Source of the DNA: Bacillus tuaregi
GTDB taxonomy: Bacteria > Bacillota > Bacilli > Bacillales > Cytobacillaceae
Length of the DNA: 64,000 bases
Assembly (NCBI RefSeq): GCF_900104575.1
Contig: NZ_LT629731.1
Coordinates: 3,459,102 to 3,523,101 of the forward strand
Reading direction: 5' to 3'
Within the stretch, counting starts at the first letter, position 1. Each line of letters begins with the position of its first letter. The notes beneath the pieces were generated by a model, which searched no databases, had not been told where the DNA came from, and worked only from the letters and a program-made list of their open reading frames with translations. The position numbers and the translations under genes are program-made. Below are positions 1-9,513 of this stretch, in pieces.

Positions 1-755
1 CAGACTTTACAGGCTTCCCCTTTTCGTCCGTAAACGTAATGCTCTAACTGAAACATACCCATTTCTCCCTGAGAGTTTACGTACGTACGAACCGTACTGC
101 CTCCTTTTTTCACCGCTTCAGACAAAGTATCCACTATACTCTCAAAGAGTGAATTTACTTCTTTGTCTGAAAGGGACTGTGCCATTCTTTCTGGGTGGAT
201 GCGGGCCTTAAATAGTGCCTCATCAACATATATATTTCCAAGCCCGACTAAGACCGTTTGATCAAGCAGCACTGATTTAATATTGCGCTTCTTATTTGCA
301 AGCTTGTGCTTAAATTCCGCTAGATTAAATGTGTTCTCAAGCGGCTCAGGACCTAGCTGTGATAAGGGCAGTGCATTAAATTCCTCTCCTTTACGGAAAA
401 GATGCATCGTCCCAAACTTTCGAACATCACGATAACGAAGCTCTGTGCCATCAGTAAAATGGAAGATCACATGTGTATGCTTATCAATGGGTTCCTCTGC
501 CTCTGATACGGTGTAGCGACCCTCCATTCTTAAATGCGAAACAAGTGCATAGAGCTCCGTATAAAATACAAGAAATTTCCCGCGTCTTCCTATATCCTGT
601 ACCGTTTGCCCAACTAATGCATCCGAGAACTGCTCGACCTCTGCCGGCAGTTTAATGATTTTCGGCCAAAAAACAGATACTGAATGTATTTTTTTGCCAA
701 TAACAAGCTCAAGTAGCGTTCTCCTAATCGTCTCTACCTCAGGAAGCTCAGGCAT
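1..755 (-). CDS. mutM: Formamidopyrimidine-DNA glycosylase (partial, 3' end outside window)
   Basis: Base-excision repair glycosylase/AP lyase that removes 8-oxoguanine and formamidopyrimidines. The protein begins MPELPEVETIRR; in this family Pro2 is the Schiff-base nucleophile and Glu3 is also catalytic. About 251 codons are visible, and the reading frame runs off the left edge just inside the C-terminal zinc finger (GEACKVC at the very edge), so only the last 20-25 residues should be missing. The ATG follows GGAGGGAGTGAT. It lies 65 bp downstream of polA on the same strand, the usual polA-mutM repair operon of bacilli. Identity is secure; only completeness is unknown. Confidence 0.95.
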   Translation of the reverse strand, partial: MPELPEVETIRRTLLELVIGKKIHSVSVFWPKIIKLPAEVEQFSDALVGQTVQDIGRRGKFLVFYTELYALVSHLRMEGRYTVSEAEEPIDKHTHVIFHFTDGTELRYRDVRKFGTMHLFRKGEEFNALPLSQLGPEPLENTFNLAEFKHKLANKKRNIKSVLLDQTVLVGLGNIYVDEALFKARIHPERMAQSLSDKEVNSLFESIVDTLSEAVKKGGSTVRTYVNSQGEMGMFQLEHYVYGRKGEACKV

Positions 756-820
756 ATCACTCCCTCCTTTCTAAACATCGATATCGAAATCCGACTCCCG
801 GCTACTCGTAGGTCTTTAGC

Positions 821-3454
821 TTATTTAGCATCAAACCAGGTTGGACCATAGGCATAGTCTACCTTTAGCGGTACTTTTAGTTCAATGGCATTCTCCATGA
901 CATCAGGAACCATTTCCTTCAGTATTTCAATTTCTTCAACCGGAGCTTCAAATATTAATTCATCATGCACCTGCAATAATAAGCGGGCTTTTAAATTCTC
1001 GACCTTTAAACGCTCTGCCATATCCAGCATGGCTTTTTTAATAATATCAGCTGCGCTTCCCTGAATCGGTGTATTCATGGCAGTCCGCTCGGCAAAGCTG
1101 CGTAAATTATAATTTCTGCTTGTTATTTCCGGCAGATATCTACGCCTGTGCATTAATGTCGAAACGTACCCTTTTTGCTTAGCTTCTGTAACAATTTCCT
1201 CCATATATTCCTTTACACCCGGATAGCTTTCTAAATAACGAGTAATAAAATGTCCAGCTTCCTTACGGGTTATCTTTAGACTCTGACTTAATCCGTAATC
1301 ACTTATACCGTATACAATTCCAAAATTAACTGCCTTAGCGTGTCTTCGCATGTTGGCTGTCACTTCATCAGCCTTAACATGAAAGACCTCCATGGCCGTT
1401 TTGGTGTGAATGTCCATTCCTTCTTTAAAGGCTTCAATCAGCTTTTCATCATTGGCAATATGGGCCAGGACCCTCAATTCGATTTGCGAATAATCGGCTG
1501 CAAAGATCACCCAGCCCTTTTCAGAAGGGACAAAAGCCTCACGGATTTTTCTTCCCTCTTCAAGACGAATCGGGATATTTTGAAGATTCGGGTCAGTCGA
1601 GCTTAATCTTCCTGTTTGTGTCAATGTCTGGTTATAAATGGTATGAACCTTGTCATTCTTCGGGTTGATGACTTTTAACAGCCCTTCAATATAGGTAGAT
1701 TGAAGCTTTCCAAGCTGACGGAACAATAAGATTTGTTGAATGATTTCATGGTTATCCTCTAATTTCTCCAGTACGTCCGCAGAGGTAGAATAACCTGTTT
1801 TCGTTTTTTTAATAACGGGCAGCCCTAGCTTTTCAAACAATATGACCCCGAGCTGTTTAGGTGAATTTATGTTGAAGGCCTCACCGGCTAAGCTATAAAT
1901 CAGCACTTCAAGGTCATTTAATCTAGCCTTAAGCTCTTCTCCCATCCCGCTCAAGCGCTCACGGTCGACCTTTACGCCCTGCGATTCCATATCAGCAAGA
2001 ATAAAGGCAAGCGGCATTTCCAAATCATGATACAATTCTAGCTGCTGGTTTTCCTTTAATTCAGTCTCGAGCTTTTCTTCGAGCTCATATAAAGCCAGCG
2101 CCTTACGGACAAGATGCCCAGAAAGTTCATTGTCCTCTGGAACCCTTCGTTTTGCCCCCTTCCCATAAAAGATTTCATCCGATTGAATAGCAGAATAACC
2201 GTATCGATGGGCGATCGATGCAATATCGACCGTGGTTTCTGAAGGGTTTGCCAGATAGGCGGCAATCAGTAAATCAAAGGTCACTCCGTTTAAATGGATA
2301 CCATGATGACGCAATGCAACCTCGGATCGTTTGACATCATAAACCGTTTTCTTCCATTCCATATTCTCAGCCCATGCTTTAAAAATAGATGATTCAAGTG
2401 CTACATGCGTTGGGATAAAATAGCTGCCCCTTTCATTCACTAATGAAAAGCCGATAATATCAGCATAATGATAATTATCCTCCAGCACTTCAACATAGAA
2501 GGCACTCTGATCAGCAAAAATCTCTTCACGTATTTCCGTTACTATTTCAAACTCGATATCCTCTAATTCTTGAGCATCTGTATCAACAAGCTCCGCTCCA
2601 AACTTCTCTAACAAGGATTGAAATCCAAGCTCCATAAATAAACCACGTAGCTTTTCCTTTTCAAAGCCTTCATATTCAATATCAGCTAACTGGACTTCAA
2701 TCGGCGCTTCTCGCATAATTGTTGCCAGCTCTTTGCTTAATAGAGCCTGGTCCTTATAGGTCATTAGCTTTTCTCTTAATTTATTGCCGCTCACTTTATC
2801 TACAGAAGATAATAAATCCTCCAGCGTATGATACTCTTTTAAAAGCTTAATGGCAGTTTTTTCACCTACACCGGGAACACCGGGAATATTATCGGACGCG
2901 TCCCCCATCAGACCCTTCATGTCAATAATCTGCTCAGGCGTTAGACCGTATTTTTCCTTTATGTGGTCTGGTGTGTATTCTTCAATATCGGTAATACCCT
3001 TTTTTGTAATACCGACCGTCGTTAATGGAGAGCTTAACTGGGTTAAATCCTTATCACCGGATATGACCTTTATCTCATAACCCTCTTTTTCTGCCTGTAG
3101 GGTTAGCGTTCCAATAATATCATCGGCCTCATAGTTTTCTAACTCATAGCGGGAGATTCGGTAGGCATCCAGCAGCTCTCGGATAAATGGAAACTGCTCT
3201 GATAGTTCAGGCGGTGTCTTCTGTCTGCCTCCTTTATACTCACTAAAGGATTTATGACGAAAGGTTGTTTTTCCTGCATCAAACGCGACCAGTACATGTG
3301 TCGGTTTTTCTTCCTCTAAAATCTTCATCAGCATCATCGTAAAACCATAAATAGCATTCGTATGTATTCCTTTGTCATTATGTAAAAGCGGTAAAGCAAA
3401 AAACGCGCGATATGCAATACTGTTTCCATCAATTAATACCAGCTTTTTAGTCAT
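821..3454 (-). CDS. polA: DNA polymerase I
   Basis: Family A repair and Okazaki-fragment polymerase, 877 aa, the usual bacillus length. Residues 1-290 are the 5' nuclease (LIDGNSIAYRAFF; YEADDIIGTL). Residues 300-465 are the 3'-5' exonuclease-like domain, where the catalytic DxE is replaced by VEV (SAFYVEVLED), so proofreading is probably absent as in other bacillus Pol I. Residues 470-877 are the polymerase: motif A DYSQIELR near 654, motif B RRHAKAVNFGIVYG, motif C QVHDELIFE near 831. I chose the ATG at 3454 behind AGAAAGGAGTG; the frame is open 22 codons further upstream but without a ribosome-binding site. A terminator isolates it from hflKC upstream, and mutM follows. Confidence 0.97.
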   Translation of the reverse strand: MTKKLVLIDGNSIAYRAFFALPLLHNDKGIHTNAIYGFTMMLMKILEEEKPTHVLVAFDAGKTTFRHKSFSEYKGGRQKTPPELSEQFPFIRELLDAYRISRYELENYEADDIIGTLTLQAEKEGYEIKVISGDKDLTQLSSPLTTVGITKKGITDIEEYTPDHIKEKYGLTPEQIIDMKGLMGDASDNIPGVPGVGEKTAIKLLKEYHTLEDLLSSVDKVSGNKLREKLMTYKDQALLSKELATIMREAPIEVQLADIEYEGFEKEKLRGLFMELGFQSLLEKFGAELVDTDAQELEDIEFEIVTEIREEIFADQSAFYVEVLEDNYHYADIIGFSLVNERGSYFIPTHVALESSIFKAWAENMEWKKTVYDVKRSEVALRHHGIHLNGVTFDLLIAAYLANPSETTVDIASIAHRYGYSAIQSDEIFYGKGAKRRVPEDNELSGHLVRKALALYELEEKLETELKENQQLELYHDLEMPLAFILADMESQGVKVDRERLSGMGEELKARLNDLEVLIYSLAGEAFNINSPKQLGVILFEKLGLPVIKKTKTGYSTSADVLEKLEDNHEIIQQILLFRQLGKLQSTYIEGLLKVINPKNDKVHTIYNQTLTQTGRLSSTDPNLQNIPIRLEEGRKIREAFVPSEKGWVIFAADYSQIELRVLAHIANDEKLIEAFKEGMDIHTKTAMEVFHVKADEVTANMRRHAKAVNFGIVYGISDYGLSQSLKITRKEAGHFITRYLESYPGVKEYMEEIVTEAKQKGYVSTLMHRRRYLPEITSRNYNLRSFAERTAMNTPIQGSAADIIKKAMLDMAERLKVENLKARLLLQVHDELIFEAPVEEIEILKEMVPDVMENAIELKVPLKVDYAYGPTWFDAK

Positions 3455-3504
3455 ATAAACACTCCTTTCTATATTTAACAGCTTATACAAGCCAGCTAGT
3501 TTAC

Positions 3505-3574
3505 AAAATAAAAAAGCCATTATTTCCCTCCCCTTAGTTTATCATGATTAATTAAGGAAGGGAAAATAACGGCT
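3505..3574 (-). terminator. Terminator after hflK-hflC
   Basis: Long imperfect inverted repeat: AGCCATTATTTCCCT at 3515-3529 pairs with AGGGAAAATAACGGCT at 3559-3574. On the minus strand it is followed by a run of T, so it should end hflKC transcription before polA. It is also the likely reason polA needs its own promoter in the remaining 50 bp. Confidence 0.8.
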
Positions 3575-3587
3575 ATTGACTATTTAG

Positions 3588-4520
3588 TTATTCTTGACCC
3601 ATTAGCAAACGGGCATATGGAGAATCAGATGGTAATACGAGCACAGTTTCCCCATTAATCGTCTTTTTATAAGACTCTAATGTACGGAATAGTGAATAAA
3701 AACTTGGATCCTTCGAGTAGGACTGGTTATAGATTAGTGCTGCTTCTGCTTCACCCTGTCCACGAATCGTCTCTGCATCTGCCTTTGCTGTTGCCAGCAA
3801 TTCCTGTACCGTCTTATCTGTTTGGGCGATAATGGTATTCTTTTCAGCATCCCCCATGGACAAGTATTCCTGTGCTTTTGTTTCCCGTTCCGAAATCATC
3901 CGTGTATAAACGGATTGCTCATTTTCTTCCGGTAAATCTGTTCTTTTCATGCGAACATCTATTACGACAATACCATACTTGTCTTTTTCTAGAAATTCAT
4001 TGACTTGTTCCGTGATACGATCATTTAATGAACCCCGCGATGATTTTTCATCATTAATGATTTCATCATAATTTAATGAACCTAGCTCTGCTCGAACAAC
4101 AGAATAAATGAACTCTTCCATTCTACTTTCCGCATTTTCAATGGTTCTAGCATTTGAAATCATTAGTTTAGGGTTAACCACTTTCCAGACAGCATAGTTG
4201 TCAATGATGATTCTCTTTTTATCCTTTGTATTGATTTCCGCTTCTTCTACATCATAAATCATTTGATACTTTGGTAAGGATGTCACACTTTGCACAAAAG
4301 GTATTTTATAGCTCAAGCCAGGTTTATCAATAATCCGGACTACTTCCCCAAATTGGCGGACAACCTTGTACTCGCCTTCTTTTACGATAAAAACATTAAC
4401 AAAGATAAACAAGATAATCGCAATAAGGATGACAAAGAAGATACCTATTTTCGTGTAGCCTCTCCACTGAAAGCTATTACCACCCTTTTCTTTCATATTG
4501 ATAATCTTTTCATCAGCCAT
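3588..4520 (-). CDS. hflC: HflC-type SPFH-domain membrane protein
   Basis: SPFH/band-7 membrane protein, 310 aa. In Proteobacteria HflC forms a cage with HflK around the FtsH protease and modulates membrane-protein turnover; the same role is inferred here. A single membrane helix (about residues 26-46, GIFFVILIAIILFIFVNVF) precedes the band-7 domain (EGEYKVVRQFGEVV) and a charged helical C-terminus rich in Ala, Glu and Lys. The start MADEK at 4520 sits behind GAAGGGAAGTG and overlaps the hflK stop by 8 nt, indicating translational coupling. It ends in LLMGQE just before a strong terminator. I do not recall this gene pair at this place in B. subtilis. Confidence 0.88.
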   Translation of the reverse strand: MADEKIINMKEKGGNSFQWRGYTKIGIFFVILIAIILFIFVNVFIVKEGEYKVVRQFGEVVRIIDKPGLSYKIPFVQSVTSLPKYQMIYDVEEAEINTKDKKRIIIDNYAVWKVVNPKLMISNARTIENAESRMEEFIYSVVRAELGSLNYDEIINDEKSSRGSLNDRITEQVNEFLEKDKYGIVVIDVRMKRTDLPEENEQSVYTRMISERETKAQEYLSMGDAEKNTIIAQTDKTVQELLATAKADAETIRGQGEAEAALIYNQSYSKDPSFYSLFRTLESYKKTINGETVLVLPSDSPYARLLMGQE

Positions 4521-5475
4521 TATTTTCACTTCCCTTCTTCGTTTCTTCAGATTTTGTTTCAAGCGGACGAATTGGGAAGTATTTCATCGTATTGCCATCA
4601 TCATTCATAATATATACTTCCGTATTTGGAAGGACCTGCTCAAGTGTTTCAAGGACTAAACGTTCTTTTGTAATGTCAGGGTTAGATTGATATCCTTCAT
4701 ATATCTTATCGAAAACCGCAATATCTCCCCGGGCTCGTTCGATACGCTCAGCTTTATCACCCTCGGCGTTTAAAATAATGGCTTTCTTTTCACCTTCTGC
4801 TTCATTCAAACGTTGATTCTCATATTTTTTTGCTTCATTTATCTTGGTATTCATTGTTTCTCTGGCATCTGTTACATTTGTAAATGCCTTCCGTACTTCA
4901 TCATTCGGAAGCTCTACATCCTGCAACTTCACAGCTAAGATGGATACTCCAATATCATATTTATTAATAAGTGTAGATAATAAGTCCCTTACCTCTGCTT
5001 CTATTTCAGCTTTACCAGATGTTAAGGCATCATCAATTTTTGAGCTGCCAATGATACTGCGGAGCGATGCAGATGTTGTATCATATAGAATCTCCTTTGG
5101 ATCGACAGAGTTATATAAATATTTAGTTGGCTCTGTAATTTTCCATTGAACGACTAAATCAGCCAATACGATATTTTCATCGCCCGTTATCATTTTTGTT
5201 TCTTTTGGAAATTCTTTTACCTCACCTTTTTCTTCCTGGAAACCAAATTGTAAGCTAAACGTTTCTTTCGATAGCTTTTCAACCTGCTGAATTGGCCATG
5301 GTAACTTAAAATGCAATCCCGGCTCACTTGTCCCTTCCTTTGCATCACCAAAAGTTAGTATAACTGCTTGCTCCGATTCATCAACGGTATACCATGTGGT
5401 AAAAGCAGCTATAGCCAGTATAATGATGAGAAGGACGGCAGCAACAATCATATAAATCCTTTTTAAACTGATCAT
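4513..5475 (-). CDS. hflK: HflK-type SPFH-domain membrane protein
   Basis: Partner of HflC, 320 aa. One N-terminal membrane helix (residues 7-28) is followed by the SPFH domain (ESEQAVILTFGDAKEG, GLHFKLPWPIQQV) and a helical region ending in a polar, Glu/Lys/Ser-rich tail. The sequence LHFKLPWPIQ is characteristic of HflK. It is the first gene of a two-gene operon with hflC (8-nt overlap) and starts ATG behind AAAGGGTGAT. Terminators lie on both sides (5589-5624 and 3505-3574), so the pair is an isolated transcription unit inserted between phoPR and polA. Confidence 0.88.
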   Translation of the reverse strand: MISLKRIYMIVAAVLLIIILAIAAFTTWYTVDESEQAVILTFGDAKEGTSEPGLHFKLPWPIQQVEKLSKETFSLQFGFQEEKGEVKEFPKETKMITGDENIVLADLVVQWKITEPTKYLYNSVDPKEILYDTTSASLRSIIGSSKIDDALTSGKAEIEAEVRDLLSTLINKYDIGVSILAVKLQDVELPNDEVRKAFTNVTDARETMNTKINEAKKYENQRLNEAEGEKKAIILNAEGDKAERIERARGDIAVFDKIYEGYQSNPDITKERLVLETLEQVLPNTEVYIMNDDGNTMKYFPIRPLETKSEETKKGSENNG

Positions 5476-5588
5476 CTTATCACCCTTTCTCCAAAATATC
5501 TATAACAGTATGTACGATTATATTGCGAAAAGGTTTCAGACATGTTTCTTTTTTCCTAAATAATTGACTCTTGTTCGTAAAAAAGAAT

Positions 5589-5624
5589 AAAAGAGACGAA
5601 AGCTTATTGCTTCCGTCTCTTTTA
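5589..5624. terminator. Bidirectional terminator after phoPR
   Basis: Stem AAAAGAGACG(A)AAGC with GCTT(C)CGTCTCTTTT, loop TTATT, one mismatch. T-rich tracts follow on both strands, and on the minus strand it lies between phoR and hflK. Confidence 0.8.
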
Positions 5625-5724
5625 TTTTGGCTCCTTTGGATGAAGGGGTATTTCATAAATAATCATAGCTGAATAATGTTAAGCTGCTATAAACGGTGTG
5701 TTAATAATATGTAAAGTTGACCTA

Positions 5725-7500
5725 TTATTTGTCCGAAAACTTTTTATTCAGCTCAATACTAAAGGTTGTATGCTTACCCATCTCACTATCTACCGTAATT
5801 CTTCCTTTATGAGCCTCAATCAAATGCTTTACAATCGCTAGGCCTAGTCCAGTTCCTCCTGAATCTCGGTCCCTTGCTTTATTAACACGATAGAATCGTT
5901 CAAAAATACGGGGAATTTCATCCTTTTCGATTCCCATCCCAGTATCTTTAATATGCACAATGACAGTCTTACTGGTTTCTTCCACATCGATATAGATATT
6001 TCCACCTTGTGGAGTATATAAAACAGCATTAGAAATAATATTGATAAGGACTTGCTTTAAACGATCCATATCCCCTTCGAGATATATTTTACTAGGAGAT
6101 GTGTCAGCCAAAATGGTTATATTCTTCTCCTTGGCCTTTCCTTCCATAATCCTTATCGCTTCTCCGAGCAAGCTGATGAAATCGAAGGATTCTATCGTTA
6201 AACTAAAGCCCTCTCGTTCAATTTTAGATAGTTCCAGCAAATCATGAATTAAAGATTGTAGCCTGTCACTTTCTTTTAAAATAATCTTTAAAAAGGTCTC
6301 CAGTGTCTCTTTATCATCCATTGCACCGTCTAAGAGTGTTTCAGAAAACCCCTTTATCGAAGTAACCGGTGTTTTTAACTCATGAGATACATTTGCTACA
6401 AAATCCTTGCGCACCTGTTCCAGTTTTTTTATTTCTGTAATATCATGAAAAACAAGCAATATACCCTTCCAAACATCATTTTTTCCAATGATTGGTACTC
6501 CATACACTTCAAAATGGCGTCGTTCAATTTTCAACGGGATGACTACTTGCTTTTTCACCTTTTGTTCCGTCATAAAAATATCTTCTATCATTTTACGAAT
6601 ATCCTGATATTCAATCGCTTCATAATACAGCTGATATAAAAAATTAGACGGATTCACATCAAATATTTCCTTATATGTACGGTTAATCAAGCTAATATAT
6701 CCTCGACTGTCAATTAGAAGCAAACTGCTGCCGATGCTTTCAATAAGAGTACTCAAACGATCCTTTTGCATTTCATGTGATTTCATTATATCTTGTAAAT
6801 TTCTAGCCAAAATATTTAATGATGAATTAAGCATGCCAATTTCACCCGTCTGATCCTCATAGGTTCTGGCATGATAATTCCCCTTTGCTAATTCAAATGC
6901 CACATTCGTTGCTCTTTCAATCGGCTTGGTATAGCGATTCATTATCAATCGACCTAACGTAAAAATAACAATAAAGGCAAAACTAAAGCAGATGGTTAAC
7001 AACCACCAGATTTTTGAATAGGCGTTTTTGAGCTCCGTCATTTTTGTGCTTATAAGGACATATCCCATTTTAGAACCATTCAATTCAACTGGCTCCCAAT
7101 AATACTTAATATGAAAATCATTTATGAGTGTGGACTCATTTAATTTATCTACATAATCATAATTTTTCTCAACGATTGCTTCAATTACCCTACTATTGTT
7201 ATCACTTGATTGAGCAGCTTCTCCGCTATCATAAACAACCGTACCTTCGATATCAAAAACAGAAATTCTTGCATTCAATTCATTACCTATTGTAGACATC
7301 CAGTCACGGCTATAATCTTGAAATCCCCCATGGTCTTCAATATAGGATGCCACAAGTACATTTTCTTTTTTTAATCGCTCATCAAATGTTTGTATATAAT
7401 ATTGTTTAAATAATTGCCCTAGAATCAGACCGACACAGATTAGAACAAGGACTAGCAGTGTAATTAAAGTAAAGAGCAGCCTTGTACGAACCCTTATCAT
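5725..7500 (-). CDS. phoR: Phosphate-starvation sensor histidine kinase
   Basis: Sensor kinase for PhoP in the phosphate-limitation response, 591 aa. The order of parts is: membrane helix 1 (about 8-30), extracytoplasmic sensor region, membrane helix 2 (about 165-187), HAMP linker, PAS domain (about 250-340, SLINRTYKEIFDVNP), HisKA with the phospho-acceptor His near 370 (NVSHELKTPVTSIKGFSET), and HATPase (N box IISNAVLYTP, G boxes DTGMGIEKDE and GGTGLGLAIV). The ATG overlaps the phoP stop by 4 nt (ATGA). Length is close to B. subtilis PhoR. Gene position next to mdh and polA supports PhoR rather than another kinase of this type. Confidence 0.93.
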   Translation of the reverse strand: MIRVRTRLLFTLITLLVLVLICVGLILGQLFKQYYIQTFDERLKKENVLVASYIEDHGGFQDYSRDWMSTIGNELNARISVFDIEGTVVYDSGEAAQSSDNNSRVIEAIVEKNYDYVDKLNESTLINDFHIKYYWEPVELNGSKMGYVLISTKMTELKNAYSKIWWLLTICFSFAFIVIFTLGRLIMNRYTKPIERATNVAFELAKGNYHARTYEDQTGEIGMLNSSLNILARNLQDIMKSHEMQKDRLSTLIESIGSSLLLIDSRGYISLINRTYKEIFDVNPSNFLYQLYYEAIEYQDIRKMIEDIFMTEQKVKKQVVIPLKIERRHFEVYGVPIIGKNDVWKGILLVFHDITEIKKLEQVRKDFVANVSHELKTPVTSIKGFSETLLDGAMDDKETLETFLKIILKESDRLQSLIHDLLELSKIEREGFSLTIESFDFISLLGEAIRIMEGKAKEKNITILADTSPSKIYLEGDMDRLKQVLINIISNAVLYTPQGGNIYIDVEETSKTVIVHIKDTGMGIEKDEIPRIFERFYRVNKARDRDSGGTGLGLAIVKHLIEAHKGRITVDSEMGKHTTFSIELNKKFSDK

Positions 7501-8216
7501 TCTTCCTTTGGCTCCTCAAGCTTATAGCCTAAGCCTCTAATCGTCTTAATGTATTCTGGTTTTTTTGTATTCGTTTCAATTTTTTCCCGTAAATGGCTGA
7601 TATGGACATCTACAATCCTTGTATCTCCCGCGAAATCATAATTCCAAACAGCACTTAACAGCTGATCACGGGTTAATACTCGACCTTTATTTTTTGCTAA
7701 ATATAATAGTAATTCAAACTCTTTTGGTGTCAACTCTAAAAGATTATCCTGATAATAGGCTTCATATTGTTCTGGGTATATAGTCAATTGATTAATGATA
7801 ATTTGATTTGAGTCATTATTTACCTTAGACTCTGAAGCTTCCATTTGAATCTGCGTTCTTCTTAATATAGCTTTTACACGAGCAACGACCTCTCTTGGAC
7901 TAAACGGCTTTGTCATATAATCATCCGCACCTAGTTCAAGGCCGAGCACTTTGTCAAATTCATCATCCTTTGCTGTCAGCATGAGAATGGGTGTAAAATT
8001 CTTCTGCTGGCGAAGCTCTTTACATACCTCCAAGCCGTCCATTTTTGGAAGCATTAAATCAAGCACAATGAGATCTGGGTTGTCACTTAACGCAATATTT
8101 CTCGCTTCTTCTCCATCCATGGCTGTTATTACTTTGAAACCTGCCTGCTTTAGATTATATTCAATTAGTGTCAAAATTGATTTTTCATCATCAACGACAA
8201 GTACTTTTTTCTCCAT
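7497..8216 (-). CDS. phoP: Phosphate response regulator
   Basis: OmpR-family response regulator, 239 aa. The receiver domain has VVDDEK, the phospho-acceptor Asp53 (LIVLDLMLPKMDG) and the conserved Lys in YMTKPFSPRE. The C-terminal winged helix contains LTPKEFELLLYLAKNKGRVLTR and RIVDVHISHLREKIE. The ATG at 8216 sits behind GGAGGGTCC; a 15-codon upstream extension of the frame lacks a ribosome-binding site. It is translationally coupled to phoR. It follows mdh, from which it is separated by a terminator. Confidence 0.94.
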   Translation of the reverse strand: MEKKVLVVDDEKSILTLIEYNLKQAGFKVITAMDGEEARNIALSDNPDLIVLDLMLPKMDGLEVCKELRQQKNFTPILMLTAKDDEFDKVLGLELGADDYMTKPFSPREVVARVKAILRRTQIQMEASESKVNNDSNQIIINQLTIYPEQYEAYYQDNLLELTPKEFELLLYLAKNKGRVLTRDQLLSAVWNYDFAGDTRIVDVHISHLREKIETNTKKPEYIKTIRGLGYKLEEPKEE

Positions 8217-8399
8217 AAGGACCCTCCGTTTATAGAATACTATTAGAAAACCCCTAATCATCCAAGTTTATAGGTTGGAAGTTTACCTTCCTGTCCACAA
8301 TACAGTCATCCGGTCTGCATTGGACGCTCCCTACTGCCAAAGTATCCTATTTAATACTATACACATAAAAAAAACACATGTACAATACCTGGTTTTCTC

Positions 8400-8433
8400 C
8401 AAAAAAAAATTCAGGGAAAAGTATTCCCCGAAC
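8400..8433 (-). terminator. Terminator after mdh
   Basis: On the minus strand TTCGGGGAA, loop TACTT, TTCCCTGAA, then nine T. It lies just beyond the mdh stop and closes the citZ-icd-mdh operon. Confidence 0.85.
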
Positions 8434-8445
8434 TTTTTCTACTTA

Positions 8446-9384
8446 TTAAGCTAAAACAGCCATTACATTTTTTACAGACTCAGCCGAACGATCAAGCTGT
8501 GCTTTTTCAACATCTGTTAATTGTAGCTGAATAATCTGTTCAATGCCATTGCCTCCCATTACAGTTGGAACACCTAAATAAATTCCATTATATCCATACT
8601 CACCTTCAAGATAAGCAATGGCTGGCAGTACGCGGCGTTGATCCTTCAGAATGGCTTCTGTCATTTCTACTAAGGAAGCTGCTGGCGCATAATAGGCACT
8701 ACCGTTTCCAAGTAGATTAACAATTTCACCGCCGCCTTTACGTGTACGCTCTACAATAGCATCAAGACGGTCTTTAGGAATTAATGTTTCTAACGGGATT
8801 CCGCCTGCATAAGAGTAACGGACAAGTGGTACCATGTCATCCCCATGTCCACCTAATACGAAGCCTGTTACATCTTTAACAGAAAGATTTAGTTCCTCAG
8901 CAACAAACGTACGGAAACGTGCTGTATCAAGAACACCTGATTGGCCGATTACACGATTCTTTGGAAATCCTGATTCTTTATAAACCGTATAGGTCATAGC
9001 ATCAACCGGGTTGGTTAATACAATAATATAACAATTCGGGGAATATTTAACAATTTCTTTGGTTACAGCCTTCATAACCTTTTGATTTGTCTGCACTAAG
9101 TCATCACGGCTCATACCTGGCTTACGCGCAATTCCTGCTGTAATAATCACGATATCGGAATTTTCTGTATCTTTATAGTCTGAAGTACCAATGATTGAAG
9201 CATCAAAGCCTTGTACAGGACTTGCTTCAAGCATATCTAATGCTTTCCCCTTAGTAGGGTTTTCCATTTGTGGAATATCCACTAATACAACATCACCTAG
9301 CTCTTTTTGTGCAAGGAATAATGCTGTCGTTGCTCCAGTAAAACCACTACCGATTACAGATACTTTTCTTCGTTTTATTGCCAT
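8446..9384 (-). CDS. mdh: Malate dehydrogenase (NAD)
   Basis: LDH-like malate dehydrogenase, 312 aa, oxidising malate to oxaloacetate in the TCA cycle. The N-terminal Rossmann fold has [16 protein letters not shown] and an Asp (VVLVDIPQ) that selects NAD. The substrate loop is [14 protein letters not shown] with the mobile Arg; the Asp-Arg/His catalytic region is [13 protein letters not shown] and [10 protein letters not shown]. The start is preceded by GAAGGGAGAG. It is last in citZ-icd-mdh, 130 bp after icd, with a perfect 24-bp palindrome in that gap. Confidence 0.97.
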   Translation of the reverse strand: MAIKRRKVSVIGSGFTGATTALFLAQKELGDVVLVDIPQMENPTKGKALDMLEASPVQGFDASIIGTSDYKDTENSDIVIITAGIARKPGMSRDDLVQTNQKVMKAVTKEIVKYSPNCYIIVLTNPVDAMTYTVYKESGFPKNRVIGQSGVLDTARFRTFVAEELNLSVKDVTGFVLGGHGDDMVPLVRYSYAGGIPLETLIPKDRLDAIVERTRKGGGEIVNLLGNGSAYYAPAASLVEMTEAILKDQRRVLPAIAYLEGEYGYNGIYLGVPTVMGGNGIEQIIQLQLTDVEKAQLDRSAESVKNVMAVLA

Positions 9385-9475
9385 ATGTCAAATCTCTCCC
9401 TTCAATATATTATAAATAGACGTATGCATCTAAATATAAACACATCCCCATGTTTATTGCCAGTATTTAGCTTAA

Positions 9476-9499
9476 GCGCCTTACCCTAGGGTAAGGCGC
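9476..9499. other. Perfect 24-bp palindrome between icd and mdh
   Basis: GCGCCTTACCCT is followed directly by its exact reverse complement. There is no T tract on either strand, so it is not a standard terminator. A processing or stability hairpin that sets different icd and mdh mRNA levels is the simplest reading. Confidence 0.75.
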
Positions 9500-9513
9500 C
9501 AATACTAACATTA

